Source: Periglandula ipomoeae IasaF13 (taxonomy: Eukaryota > Ascomycota > Sordariomycetes > Hypocreales > Clavicipitaceae). Taken from it: 64,000 bases of DNA. The notes under the pieces were generated by a model. That model searched no databases, was not told the origin of the DNA, and worked only from the letters and a program-made list of their open reading frames with translations. A program made the translations under genes and the position numbers. Of the stretch, positions 1 through 12,720 are shown in pieces. The DNA lies in NCBI GenBank assembly GCA_000222875.2, contig AFRD01000064.1:1-64000 (forward strand). Reading direction: 5' to 3'. Position 1 is the first letter of the stretch. The number at the start of each line of letters is the position of its first letter.

Positions 1-40
1 CATTAAAAACACCCGACTATGTAAAAACCAAGGCATCGCA

Positions 41-3000
41 TTACCTAGTTCCCATCTTCGAAAATTCGTTCTGGTACCGCAGCTTGAAACCATTGCACAA
101 GGCACGCATGTCTGGATACTGATATCCCTTCAACTCGTACCCTTGGGGGATGACACGAACAGGCAATCCGATGACCCGGGCTGAGCGACTGGCCTTGAAG
201 CAAAGCCAGAAGTAGCCGGGATGCTTCGGGTCAATGCAGAATGCGTACGTAGATCGGTTGGGGTTGGCATCGATATATGTGGTGAGCCATTTTTCTAAAC
301 AGAGATATATCAGTAACTGAGCCATCTCACGGTGCCTGCCATACATTGACTTACCGGTTTCAGACCGTGACCTGCTCTGGTATTTATCGTGACGCATGAG
401 TTCCTCGACTTTTCGGGCCATTGCCTTGACGTGGTCCACGATCAGTTCGTCCATATCGCTGTATGTGTATTTGCCTCCAATGCGCAGCAGCTTGCCGACA
501 GAGAACTCAGTGTCCTTTTGCATTTCAAGTACATCAATGTGTTGATATACGTTGTCGGCAACTTTCCAGGTGATTGCCAAATGGTGATTGCCCTTGGATG
601 AGGGACGAATAATCACCTCGCCAAGGGGCTGAGAGCCGAGATATTCTTCCGCCTGGATCAAGTTAAAGGGCTTGAAGTTAGGGTGTTTGACAACGCGCTG
701 GGTGCGTCCTGTAGTCTGATCCTTTTCACGAAGCTCTTCCTTATCTGCAGCTTCCAAATTGTAGTCCCATCCGTCGCGTCCCAAAGTGATAGGCCTCTTG
801 TACGGTATGCGAAGTGCGTCTTCTCGCATGGAAAGTTTCGCCATAAAGTCCTTGTAGTTGAGCTCCAGGATCTTGCCCTGGGCGGTCTGACCGGTGCTGA
901 GAACCTCCTTGACTGAAGATCGAGTATTGACTTCGTGCGCTTCCACTCTTCCTTCAATTCCGCAATCAAGCTTGACAATGGCAAAGTCGTCGCGCACCAT
1001 GCGAACATTCACGGGCACAATCATGCCCTCGCATAGTGATGATTTAGTCTCGCCAGTGAACATGGTGAAGATCTCAGCCTGATTCAGAGGAGCAAAGCTT
1101 CGCCGCAATTCTTCGTAAGGAGCCTGTAGCTCTGCGCTGATTGCCTCGAGCGTCGCCCTCTTCCGTTGACTGAAGTTGGTCAATAGTTGATCAGCGTACT
1201 CATCTAGGACAAGTTCGTTGACACGCTCCTGTTCGTCTTGCTTAAAGAGTTTTCGAACGATTGCGCCAGGGCCATTTTCATCCGTCTCCGCCTTGACATC
1301 CTCCTCATCCAATTCTAAAGCATCAGCAGCCATTTTGCGGCCCAATTCGTAGTCTTCGGGATGAACACGAGTGTTGTCGAGAGGGTCTGAGGAAGGATTC
1401 GTTGCATCGTAATCAATGTACAAGAAACTGGCACAGTTGTTCCACACGCGAGGACCAACAACCGGCAGCTTGCCACTATCAGGATCACCGACCAGCTCGT
1501 CTCTGGTGTTGACTGAACCGCCGTTGGCATTGATGGCCTTGATCACGCTGGTTGCTTTTCGAGGACCTAAGCCAGCAATGTAAGGCAGCAGGTTGGCGGT
1601 ATATGTGTCAGTCATGGCGTCGTTAATGTTCACACCAACCATGTTTACCGTGTCGACCATGGCAGATTCAAGATACTTCATGAGTTTGTCTTGAGGGAGG
1701 AGGTGCTGGCAAGGGTGGAAGGAAAGTGATGAAACATCCTTGCCCAAAGCAGCGTACTCTTTCATGGGATTCTGCATATAGCGAGCCAAGCCTATGCAGT
1801 ATCTCGTCACAGGATTCAGTGATGGGTGCTCAGCCACCGCGCGAGCACTGTCTTTGTATAATCGAGCAACCTCATCATCGACAATGACGACCTCAAGGGG
1901 TTCCGTCCTGTAGTCATTGGTCTCGGGATCATCAAATTCGGCTCCTCGAAGGTCCTTGTCGCTCACAAGGGCCTCGAGATCACGCACCAGTTTATTTGTC
2001 TCCGCACTCCAGCCGCTCACAGCGATGACATCGGGTCGACGCCGCCGGACAAGCTCTGCGAACTCTTCCCGCTGCGCCTCATCCCGAGCCAAGTTACCAA
2101 ACTTGCCCTGCTCAAGGACTCTGCCATCCTCCTCGACCCAAGTCCAACATGTTGGTTCTCGTGCCGGATCACCCATGCCGTTTGAAAGGGCAAGCACTCG
2201 AGGCGTCGTGCCGAGAATCATGCCCTTGGGCTTGTAGGGGGCTTGATCCAGTTTGCGGTAGAATTCTTGTCGACACATCTTCAGAACTTCATCCTGGCAG
2301 AACGTCCGGATCACCTCCTTGACGTTTTTGACAATGACCTTTTCCAGCTTTGGGTAGGCTAAGTCCAGGACCTTCTTTCGTTCCTCTCGCCATTGCTCGG
2401 CACGGTCACTAAAGTTTTCCGACTCGAATTCCTGGTACAATTGTCGTCGGAAATCGTATCTTGGGGGCATGACCAGCTTGATATCGACGAGGCCTTCTTC
2501 CTCTGCGCGCGTCATCTTGAGAAAAAGTTCAGGTTGATGTACTAGATCGGCAATAGCTTGGTTTTGCAGATATTTGATCTCATAGTAAGGATGAGATTCG
2601 TCAATTTTACGAAGGCCCTTGTCTGTTCGTCGGCAGCTGAGCTCAGCAGCTTGATAGTAGGAGCTCCGGAAGTACTTGCGCATGCGAGGGCTCGCGAACA
2701 GTTCTTCTGAGTACATCTGACGAGCTGCAGATATGACTTGGTCACCAGTGGTAAAGTTATCATCGATTAAACTGTCCGCGAGATCCATCGGATATTGCGA
2801 ATCGTCATCCGGTGTAATCTTCTTTCCTTGTCGCAGAGCATTTTTCGCCAACTGATCCGCTGAGATGCCATAAGCCTTGACGAAATAGTACGCTTTACCG
2901 TTCCGAACTCGATCGAGCAGGGAGGATTTGGAGCCTGGCTTTTTGGTCTGTGAGACATTACCAGACAAGGCGGCGAGATCCTTCAGCTTAGATCCATACT

Positions 3001-4438
3001 GAAACTGCACATAATCTTGCAAATCCTGCAGTTCTTCCATTGTCGTAGCTTCTGGGATCATTTCCTCGATCGCCGAGTCTTCGGCATCGACGGTCTTGAG
3101 GTTCTCAAACGTCTTTTCCAGCGAGTTACGTTTATCCACGAATGATCTGAACTTGATGTCCAGCTCGAGAATTCTCCACAAATCGTCCTGGTTAAGGAGC
3201 TTATCTGATTGAATTGTATAATCGGGACCGTCCGGATCGTCGCGTGTGGGCTTTCGAATCTTCTTGGAATGCAACAAGTAGTCTTTTCGGTGCTGAAAGA
3301 CGTATGGGACTTCGACCTCGTCGACAATAAAGAACTCCAAAACCTTGCCGATGGCTTTGCCGAAGGGTGCTTGCAGCTCCGGGGACAGCCCTTTCTTGGG
3401 CCAAAGCTGGTTGGTGATCCATTTAGCTTCTTCCTTGAACTGCTCGGCCGTGAGCTGAAGGTTCTTGAAAGCCTTGCGCTCAATCTGGAATCTCTCAGGC
3501 TCGTCTGTGAATCGGATCTCGTTGTCTTTGTCCGTAAGAAGCTTCTCTTTGAGCTGAGAAGGTTCAAATACATCCTTGAGCTCAATGCCTTGCTCCTCAC
3601 GCTCTCGATCCTCTTCGTCATCCTCCATCTGCAAAGCCCAATCGTAGTCCTCGCCGTTTCCAAAGATAGCCTCCATATCATCCAAAGCATCCTTATCGAG
3701 ACCGGTTGTGTCGACTACTGCGCCAACGCCCCGGTCCCTCGGTCGTGCGACTTCATCTTCCAGCCGCCGTGTTCGCTCCTCGTCATCTTCTTCGGGAAAA
3801 TCCTCCTCAATGAAGTCGTCGAGTTCATCATTTTGCGCACGAAAGTTCGATCGTCCATACGGTCGTTGTTCTGCAGCCTCCTCGTCTTCGTCGGAGAAAA
3901 TTTCGTCGAGACCGCGACGTTCATTTCGCGTGTCGTATTCATCACGGTGGCCGCGTTTGAGACGTTTGAATTTGGACTTATGGCAGAAGTTAGGGGGTAT
4001 GCGACGAGCGGTTCAATTGCATGATAGAGCTTACCTGAGCTTCTGGTTTTGGGCGCTCCCCAAATTGCTCGCCGATCAGCTCCAAGTCATCTTCATCGAG
4101 GCGCTTTTCCTGCTCTCGATCTCGGTGCTCGCGCTTTCTTTTGATGCGACGTGGCTCTGCATCCGAGCCCTCCTCTTCTTCCTCCTCGTCAACAATAAAG
4201 TCCTCTCGAATCTGGTTAAAAAAATGGGTCAGCCCTGAGTGAACTAAAGATTGAATGGAGGACTCACTTTTCGAGCCTCCTCCTCCTCATCGTCTTCCTC
4301 TTCCTCACTCGAATCATCAATTTGAGCTCCATTGCGTCTGTCACGTTCTTGTCCAGTCTCTTCATCGTAAGATTCGTCCTCGTCCTCGTCATCCAACTCG
4401 GCCTCCCCCGATATTAAGTCGCGCATGCTGTTGCTCAT
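41..4438 (-). CDS. SPT6: Transcription elongation factor Spt6
   Basis: Histone chaperone and elongation factor that travels with RNA polymerase II in the nucleus. Four exons reconstruct in one frame: 4268-4438, 4035-4211, 355-3976 and 41-294, giving about 1,407 residues, the usual length for Spt6. The N-terminus is strongly acidic (runs of E and D). A YqgF/RNase H-like region, a helix-hairpin-helix stretch (YIAGLGPRKA), an S1 domain (GMIVPVNVRMVRDDFAIVKL) and a C-terminal tandem SH2 region (GEVIIRPSSKGNHHLAITWK) follow in the family order. The last intron (295-354) is 60 bases, stop-free and a multiple of three, so retention would insert 20 residues between RSRSET and EKWLTTY. The start is the first ATG before the acidic region. 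No lesion was seen. The family assignment is certain; intron borders are inferred from splice consensus and frame. Confidence 0.96.
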
Positions 4439-5812
4439 GGTGACGGTCGGCTTTGCGTCTCGCGAAACAAACTACAGCCCGGTGCAGTGCGATTGATCGG
4501 GGAGAACGAAAAATTTCACCCAGGCCAGCCCCAAGGGATGCCGTGCACGAAACCGAGAGCAAAAGGTAAGCACGCGCGGTCCCGCAAAGCTTGTCGAGTG
4601 AGCAGGAGGGATTGCTCTCGTTGCAACTTGATGCTTCCTTTTTTCGAAAGTCGCATCCACAGCTTGCAGCCTGGATGCGCGTGTGGCAGGGGTGTGAGGA
4701 ATTACACATGTTCCGGTGGATCTGTGGCGCTTATGTAATCACTCTATCACCAACACCAAAACCTTAAACCTATACACCCGATGGTGTGAAAGTCACTTCA
4801 CTGATAAAATTCTAGCTTACAAATATCATGCTGATTTTAAATCTCTCCTCACTGGTAGAGATGAACTGTCGCTTAATTTTGAGCTGGTTCTCATTGCCCT
4901 GAAACATGATCGCCTTACATAAAAGTCGAGTCTCCCCTCAATACACTGATTATAAATTTATTAAGCATTGACGTGGTGATATCCTGGTGTCCAACAAAGG
5001 AGAAGAAACTTTGTACCAAGCCCTTTGTCTAGATAAAGTCTCTACTTTGCTTTGTCTTGACTCCAAAGCGTTCATTTTGAAGAAGAGATGGAAAATTTCA
5101 AGCTCTAGTTGTAACGCCATTGATTAGTAGTTATTTTTATTTTTTATCTTGTTTCATTTTTGATCCAGTTTGCCAGATATTGTAGTATTTCTTACTCGTT
5201 ATCGTAATATACTTTTGTGACGATAGCCCCCTTCTAGACACATAAATTGCTAGGTATACTAATAATGTGTACTTAGTCTATTATAATGTGACCACCTTCA
5301 TCCTTAAGTAAGACAAGCATCTGGCAATGAGCTTCCAGCTCTTATCAATGTAAAATAGATGGTAATATGAGCGATTGCGTGCAGCCCGCTCATGCTTTTG
5401 TGCATAGGGTAAGGTTGATGAGTAGAGTCACTGAGTTTTTCTCCCGCTGTTGTATCAAGAGAGATCATCTGAATATAAGATTTTCGATTCTAGATATACA
5501 TTGAGTTGGCTAGAGCTACGAGTGGAATGGTTCAGTAAAGTTATAATAGTTTAAGACAACACTTCAATAATTGTGTCACCTTAGAGGCACGATGACATCA
5601 AGTAACGAGGTAAGGCAAGCTTAAGGACAAGCTGAAGGAAAAGGGCATGAAGATCAAAATAAGCGACTGGCGATGAAGCCCAGCTAAAGAGTCGATGATC
5701 GTACCATACCTCTGGCATCCTCAAACAAGACGCTTTTGCCGCTCACAGGGAGGTTCGTGTGCTGAGGTCAAGAACGTAATTTGACCCTTTTCGTTCGCAA
5801 ATACACTCCGTC
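4439..5812. other. AT-rich intergenic stretch
   Basis: No coding sequence is recognised. The part nearest SPT6 is its presumptive promoter and leader. From about 4,740 to 5,600 the sequence becomes clearly rich in A and T with many TA steps and no long open frame. That is how a RIP-mutated repeat relic or an ordinary AT-rich spacer would look; no repeat family could be recognised by eye. Confidence 0.5.
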
Positions 5813-6333
5813 ACCTACCAGAAAGGCCCTTTTGGATCCCCACGAGGCCCAGAAATGGAGATTGAGAAACAAATCCAGGTCATTGAGCCTCTGCCCCCGG
5901 AATGGCACAAGAAGTGGTTGGAAATGGTTGAGAAGAAACCTGGTTATGAGTTTCTGCGTATGTACCCCCAAAATGCGACGCGTCATGCTGCCTCACGGCC
6001 TTGGAACTTAAAAAAATCGCAGCGAACAAGACTTTTCTCCTCCTGCGCGAGACTTTTGAATCAACAAGACAAAAAATCATCTCAAATACCGATGAAAATG
6101 ACGAAATTGAGAAGTCCGACTTCAAGTAGGACGACTTTCAAGCGCTTCGATGTCTGCTGCCTGTCATGGAGGAGCTCATACAGCATGAACCCCGAAACCG
6201 CATCTCTGCAGGAAGCGCAGCAGACAAGATTCAATGGGTAGAACGGTGGAGGGAAGCAACTTCCGAGGCATCGGAAAGTGGCGAGCAGGGCGGAGGATCT
6301 AGAAATGCCACTCACGGCGCCAAGACTTCGTGA
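5813..6333 (+). pseudogene. Decayed C-terminal fragment of a protein kinase
   Basis: Two adjacent frames carry kinase-like sequence. The first (from about 5,822) contains PEMEIEKQIQVIEPLPPEWH, resembling the 'LGPLPPEW' segment after subdomain X in SRPK-like fungal kinases. Around 6,010 the resemblance moves to another frame (KKIAANKTFLLLRETFESTR), is cut by an in-frame TAG near 6,127, and resumes with FQALRCLLPVMEELIQHEP followed by RNRISAGSAADKIQWVERW, a typical end of a kinase domain, then TGA at 6,331. The catalytic lobe is absent upstream. This is a relic, not an active gene. The kinase family is inferred from motif style only. Confidence 0.5.
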
Positions 6334-9300
6334 TTAACGGCTAATTGCGCCAAGAAGAGCGACAGTATGATAATAATAGAGCACGATGGACGCACGCGGG
6401 GTCGAAACGATTTCATTTGACGTTGGACGACTCTCTGCGTTCGATTGCAGCGCCCTGCATTCGTGCCGGGGTCAATGGGACGCCCGATCTAAGACCAGCC
6501 TAGCTTGTGATGAAGCAAATTTGATGTCGAGAGTGGACATTGCGTTACCGGAAAACTCCAATGCAACGCCATTCTCAACAAAAAAGGACGCAAATACGGA
6601 AAGTGTCCGTGGAATTGCCTCGTATGATTTCAACAACGAGATGCAAGTTACCGTGCTGAGTGCGGGATATGTGGGAGGCCGTCGCCAAGTCCGCTGCTCC
6701 TCGCGGCGTTCGGCTTCTGTCACCATCCGCCGGAGGACCCTGTGATGTGGCCTGATAACGGCAGTTTCAAGATTACAGCCGATGACGAAAATCACTGATC
6801 GACCAGTCACAAATCAGTATATCAGCCGCGAAGTGCAGGGTCGTCTCCAGCCTTGACCGACAACCCGGCCTGGCTGTGACACGCCCAAAGCATAAGCGTC
6901 TCGGCCGAGGCAAAATGAGGCCACTGAAAGAATTGCCCAGCATTCATAACGAGTTTCTGGTGATATTATCATGAGTCAATCGCAGAGAAGTTGTTATGTA
7001 GGTATACGAACCTTAATTGCAGGCGCCCGCCTTGGTTGAATGACTCACCGCCATCGCGCACTTTCGGGGGACAGGCGAGACCACCGGAAGAATGATCGCG
7101 ACTCGTTCCTAGGAGTACGTAGGCTGGTAGCTTGACCTTCTCAAGTCATTGGCATCTGTTCTTCTGGGCCGTCTCTACTTCGATGTCTGGATTTTTTGTA
7201 TCAACGAACGTGTGTTGGGATACAGAACGAGTAATTTCAACGTAACTACCCTTGACAAAATCCCTTGGAAGATAGAAGAACACCAGATCTTCAACCACGA
7301 ACGTCAGGAAGTCGTTGATACCTGTGACACGAGGCGGTGTCTCAGTGTGCCCTGCCAACAGCGTCCACTAATAACGAGATGTCCCCTGCTAAGTTACATC
7401 AGCTACGACTCCTCCCTCAGTAACGAGTTTCCAGCAGTCCGTTCAACTCTGAAGTCACCCCCACATAAAGACTTGGAACTCAGTGAAAGGACGGAGTCCG
7501 CCGAATAGTCTTGTCTATCGAAGAATTCGTCATTAACCCTGACAAAGTTTTCCAGGTATTTCCGGACGCTGCACCTGCCTCATCTGGAACCAGTGTGGTT
7601 TTACCTCCATCCTCGTCGGTTTCCCTGCATGATGCTTACCTCGATCTTATGCTGTGGAACATGGTAATCAGGACAAAAGATCGCTTTCGTGGACAACCAA
7701 CCCACACAAGCGTCATCATGACAGTATGTGAGCTTTGCCAGCGTGACTCTGTCTCGAATTGTGCTCTTTGCGCGATTCATGCAACAAGGACTTCATTCGA
7801 CAAAAGGCCCTGAGACTGGTCGAGTTCGCGATAACAAAGCGACTGTGCCGAAGGCGCATACTGCTTCTGCACGTCTGTTACAGATGCGTTGTTAAAATTC
7901 CCCCCAGAGCGAAAATTTCGCTTTCCAGCCTTGCGACCGGTGTGTGTCCATGAAGCAACATGCTCATGAACCCGAACCATCCATTGAACTAAGGCGGTGA
8001 GGCTACAAGTATTTGGCAGCCACTCACGTCTCAAACCTTTGTCACGATGTTACTAGCGCGTCCTCAGCATCAGCACGCAAAATTACAACACCGATGGAAG
8101 CGCACAATGGCCGAGCCGACTGCCAGAAATGCACTGAAGCGAGAGCAATCGCATCCCGTTGCATCATTGTGAACGTAACTTGGCGCACAACGCACAAACC
8201 TGAGTCTAATTTGAGATAAGAAGTAGTTTGGTGATCGTACCGAGGAAAACAAGAGCTGCCTCTGTAACGAACGCAATGCTTCATTGTATTGTGCAGGGAG
8301 GGAATAATCAACCCCAGACGAAACACAAACGTGAGCAACGACGCGTGTGCCTGGGGGTAGAAGACGCTTCCATCGAAGGCGGATGCGAGCGGAAATGCCT
8401 GCTACGGGATCTGAGCGAAAGAGGATGGCATCAGGGCTAATACTCCAGTGCCGCAGCAGGCGCTGCCTATCCCGGGCTATTTCCTTTGGACACCCAAGCT
8501 GACATATTATGCAAGGATCAGGGCAGCCAGAAGCCATGCCTTCACAAGCCGCCGTGGGAGACAAGATAAGTAATAAGTGTGTCTTTAAGTTGTCATAAAC
8601 GTGCTTGGGTGTACATCGACGTTTGATCGACGCACGCTACGGTGGTAGCGGGCAATTTGGCGAGCGGCTGGCTCGGGAATTGCAAATTGGGCTCCAATCA
8701 GCCCTGGCATCTTCTGACACACGTAACCATACCGCTGCTACCTGCGAGGAAACCGTTTGGCTGGGCCTTCAAGGTTATGACGCAAGGCGCCTACGAGTGA
8801 TTTCCAGTCTCTTTGTTGGTCTGTAGTGAAGGTCATGGCAACCGTCTGTTGGGCAAGGCCTCACTTGAAGCAATGAACCAACCCTATCGATTTTGGCGAC
8901 GGCACACAGTGCCATGTTCCAATGGCCAGGGGTTCTGGTTTTATTTAGTTCATAACCCCGCACAATATGAGTGATAGTCGTCGAGCCGATGGACACGAGA
9001 CATGGAACCATGGCAACCTTCCTTTGCAGATCCCATTTCGTCAACAGACACGAGTGTACGTTTGGTGATGCTTGGCGGACAACCGGTGATTGACTCTGAC
9101 CAAGGATTACTAGCAAGGCTGCTCATGCCCTCGAGTCATGCCTCGGCTTGCAGGAATAAGCTTTGATGCAATCTTGGCGTGGTTGCGACAGACTTGGTTG
9201 GAGCTGGGCGAAGTTGGTTTCGCGCACCTATTATTGCATTTTGCCCAGAGAGTGTGGCAGGACTCAGCGACATACGGAAGCCGCCATGCCAGGCATGCAA

Positions 9301-10136
9301 TCATAATAGGAGCTGGGGGCCATGGCAACATCCTCCATGTCAGTGCTCGGGCCTCGACCGTTAGCTTCATCTGCCTGCCGGACTTGGCCTGCATCAGGAC
9401 GGGAGGACCCTGACAGTTGCAGAGCAGGAGCGCTGAACCATGACAGCGGCCGATATTTCCTGCAGCGAGATAAGGACATATACCCCAGTTTCGCTGCCGA
9501 GAAACGTGTTAACCACTGCTGGAGTAAAACATGCTGACGCGGGGTCTCCAAGTATTATGATGAAACTGCCCATCGGTATTAATATCGGTGGGCATGGCTG
9601 ACGGGCTCGGTGGTGGAGCAGCAGCTAAGTTGTCAATTGGGCCGCACCGTCCCGGTGCCACAGCATCGGAACTTCTAGTGTCTCTGTTAGTCTTGTTGCT
9701 GAGATAATGCGTGTTTTACCAGAGCACCTTGTCCAGCCAGACCAAGGCGTTGGTCCAACACGACTTACCGTTTTGTAGGCACCATATTGTATATCGCCAT
9801 CCCTGCAGGCACGACTGGCCCGGGAAGGGCAATTTGCCAGCAGTAATTGGTCATCAGTGTATTAGCCTTTGCCGCCGGCCACCGAGGGAGACACTGAGAG
9901 CCCCCCTTCTCTGCCCTGCCACACCGCAGCCTTGGACTGGCATTTGACCTTTTCGCTCGTCTGTTTATGTCCCTTGGGTGGGAAGAAGAGATTCGTGGGC
10001 TATAAGCCGATCCCCCCTCCCTGCCACAACACCATCTGTGCCATCTTGGGACCTTCTGAACCTCACGCCTCGTCGTCAATGTACTTCAAGCCCGACATGT
10101 AATGGCGTCTTGTACAACCTCGGGGTTGTCTGCAAA
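6334..10136. other. Long intergenic region, no recognised gene
   Basis: Only short overlapping open frames on both strands, none with a recognisable domain, conserved spacing or plausible exon chain. The last few hundred bases before 10,137 are the leader and promoter of the downstream regulator. No tRNA or clear repeat was identified by eye. Confidence 0.5.
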
Positions 10137-12361
10137 ATGAACGACAACTTCAGCCCAGAATTCGATAATGAAGAAACTTTCATGTTCGACAGTTCGCTGC
10201 CCGGCCACGGGGACGAGCCGCCTGCATTGTCGGAGATCACTCCGGCCGACGCGCGACTCCTGCAGGTGCAGCCATCATATCACAGCTGGTCTAGCCCCTT
10301 TGCGGAATTCAGAGAGACGCTCTGTGGGAGTTCTGTCCCTCGATACTCTCAGCCAAGCCAGGTGAACAGTTATATCAAGTTCAGGTGGTCTGGCAGCGGT
10401 GGCGCGAGCAGAAGCAAACCGTCACATACTGGCTCTGCCAGCAGCCACTGGCAGCCATGTCAAGAGCCATCATCTTCACCAGCTGAATCTTCATCGTCGA
10501 TAACAGCTCCTACCACTGTGTCTTCTCCCAGCTCTTCAGAGAACACCCATCCGACAACACCAACCGTTCTGAACGCGACCATAGTTGCACCGCCATCGCC
10601 ATCGACTGATTCCGCCTCGAGTGAAAGGCTGCAGCTTTCACCTCCCCTGGACATTTCGACGGCAACTCCACTCATGCTGCCGCCGCAGTTTGGACTAGCG
10701 GGCAGAATGGAAAGAAAGAACCGGCCGCTGTGGGAGTTCTGTAAGTCTATGGCTGTGACACGGATTACCCCCTCCCCAATCTTGGTACTGTCCCTGAAGG
10801 CAACCTTGTGAACTTGCTCGTCTGTCGCAAGAAGAGGTCTGACAACCTGAGGTGGAAATACAGATATCAAGAACTGGTGCCCCGGAAGGAGTGTTCTGGA
10901 CAGAACTAATCCCTGGTTGAAGGACTTTGCTGAAATGCATGCGAGTGGCGGGATACAAGCTGCTATACAAAGCCTGGCGGGCATTTACATCTATGATTAC
11001 TTGCCCACTACTTCCTTGCGACATCAGGTAAACGAGAGATTCTCCGCGGCTGAGGAAAGGTTGAGATATCTGCTTGACAACCACCGACATCTACCTGCTG
11101 ACGAGGCAGGGGAGTTGATGACGATACTCATCATTCTGTCCATGCAAGACGTAAGAGCGAGCCCTGGTCTCATAATCTTGTCATATATGTCGTGATTCTA
11201 ACCCAGCGTCCCAGATTGTGCTCGTTGAGCGTCGGGCTAAGAAACCAGCCATACCTCGGTGGCTGCGTGGTTTTAGACTTTGTGACCAGCTCCTCCAGCT
11301 TCCCACCTCGAATGAGCGGGCTATCGGAAATGAGCTAGCTCCGGCTCCGTCGTCGTTGTTTATATCTCAAGCTGTTATGGTAGGCAGGGCACTCATACTT
11401 GCTGAGACACTAATGCCGCTACCGCCTCCGGAAATGTTTGATCCAGAGCGCGACGTCGGCCGATTCTCGTGGTTGTTCTTGGGCAGCACCAACAAAGACC
11501 GACTCGAAATCCACGGCGGTTGTGGGTTCTCTCGGCGATTACTGCATAGCTTCAGCCAAATTACATATTGTGCCTCTCGGTTACACCAGAGCGTTGACAG
11601 CATAGTTGTACTGGTCACAGCACGTTTCCTATACGAGGATTTGACGGCCATGAGACAGTGGAGCGGTGAGTCGATGGATTGGGAGACTGCGAAAATGATG
11701 CCAGCCGTCATGGACAGAATACGTAAACTGCCTGATGATTATGTGATCAAGTCTTCTGCCGTCATGACGAACGTGACAGCCGAGGCTTGGCGAGTAGCGG
11801 CTATTATATACCTGCAGTGTCGTGTCCTTCGGTACGCAGGGGATATTTCCTTACTTGCAATTCGTCTTCCTTGTTGCCATGATGCTGACCACAAGAGATT
11901 GTAGTATTCCAAGGAACCATCCAGAGCTGGTCTCTAAACTATCAGACCTGGCGAAATGCATTCGGATCTTGCCCATGTCGGGGAGTCATTTTACGGCTCA
12001 GGCCCCTCTGTTCCCAACTTTCTTGTTGGGCATGCTGGCACGAACTCCAACCCAGAAAAATGTAGCCAAGCGGTGGTTTGATGCAGTCGTCGATACCCCA
12101 GTCCGCAGTGTACGTCCTTTTGAAAGTCGTCTGCCTTGCATTCGAGCCCTTTATGCTGAGTCTAACTGCATGGTTTTGTAGAGCGTATCCTCCCTGTATG
12201 AGTCGCTGCAACGGATCTGGACTTGGATCGATGCAGACCTGGGCGAGCAGGAATTATCGCCATGGGAACAGGATCGTCCAATTGCAGAGCGATATGCATG
12301 GTGGGAAGAGCTCGTTGCGCGAATAGACAGGACAGAAGATGAAGTTCTTTGTTTGACGTGA
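10137..12361 (+). CDS. Fungal-specific transcription factor domain protein (PF11951 type), no zinc cluster seen
   Basis: Five exons join cleanly: 10137-10740, 10864-11150, 11215-11831, 11905-12109 and 12182-12361, giving about 630 residues. The N-terminal third is acidic, then Ser/Thr/Pro-rich. From LWEFYIKNWCPGRSVLDRTN onward it follows the Fungal_trans_2 domain (GIQAAIQSLAGIYIYDYLP, SMQDIVLVERR, AIIYLQCRVLRIPRNHPEL, LFPTFLLGMLA, LQRIWTWIDADL). Such proteins usually carry an N-terminal Zn2Cys6 cluster, but no CxxCx6C pattern is visible in this frame upstream of residue 1, so it may be a form without the DNA-binding domain, or an exon further upstream was missed. The ATG at 10,137 begins the conserved acidic start (NDNFSPEFDNEE). 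No reading-frame lesion. The target pathway is unknown. Confidence 0.85.
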
Positions 12362-12720
12362 GGGATATATCCAGAGTTTTAAGGGTTCTTAGAGATACAC
12401 GGCCAGCACAGCAACAAAAGAAATGTAGAAATGATCACCCGGGCTTGCAGAAAATGAAGCCGTCATAGTCAGATGTATGCAGTTGCATGTCACCGCGTAC
12501 TTCCCACTTGTTCGGCTGTATCATGCAGGCGCAACCGCCAATCACAAGGTCAGCCACGCCGCGCTCCACTCCCAAATTGGAGGAAGGCGCAACTCTCTTC
12601 GCAACACAGACCAGAAAGTATCAGCTTACCCAAGTCTTGTCTTTGCCTTCTTGCCAGCCTTGGACGGCAGGCGTATAATATTCCCAAACAATAACACATA
12701 TGCGCCGATTTGCATCGATA

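Noticed and set aside
658..3690. Several open frames over 60 codons on both strands inside SPT6
   Set aside because: They overlap the conserved SPT6 exons in other frames and show no family features; shadows of the real gene.
8070..8564. 164-codon minus-strand frame in the long spacer
   Set aside because: No domain, biased Cys/Arg/Ser composition and competing frames of similar length on the other strand; treated as chance.
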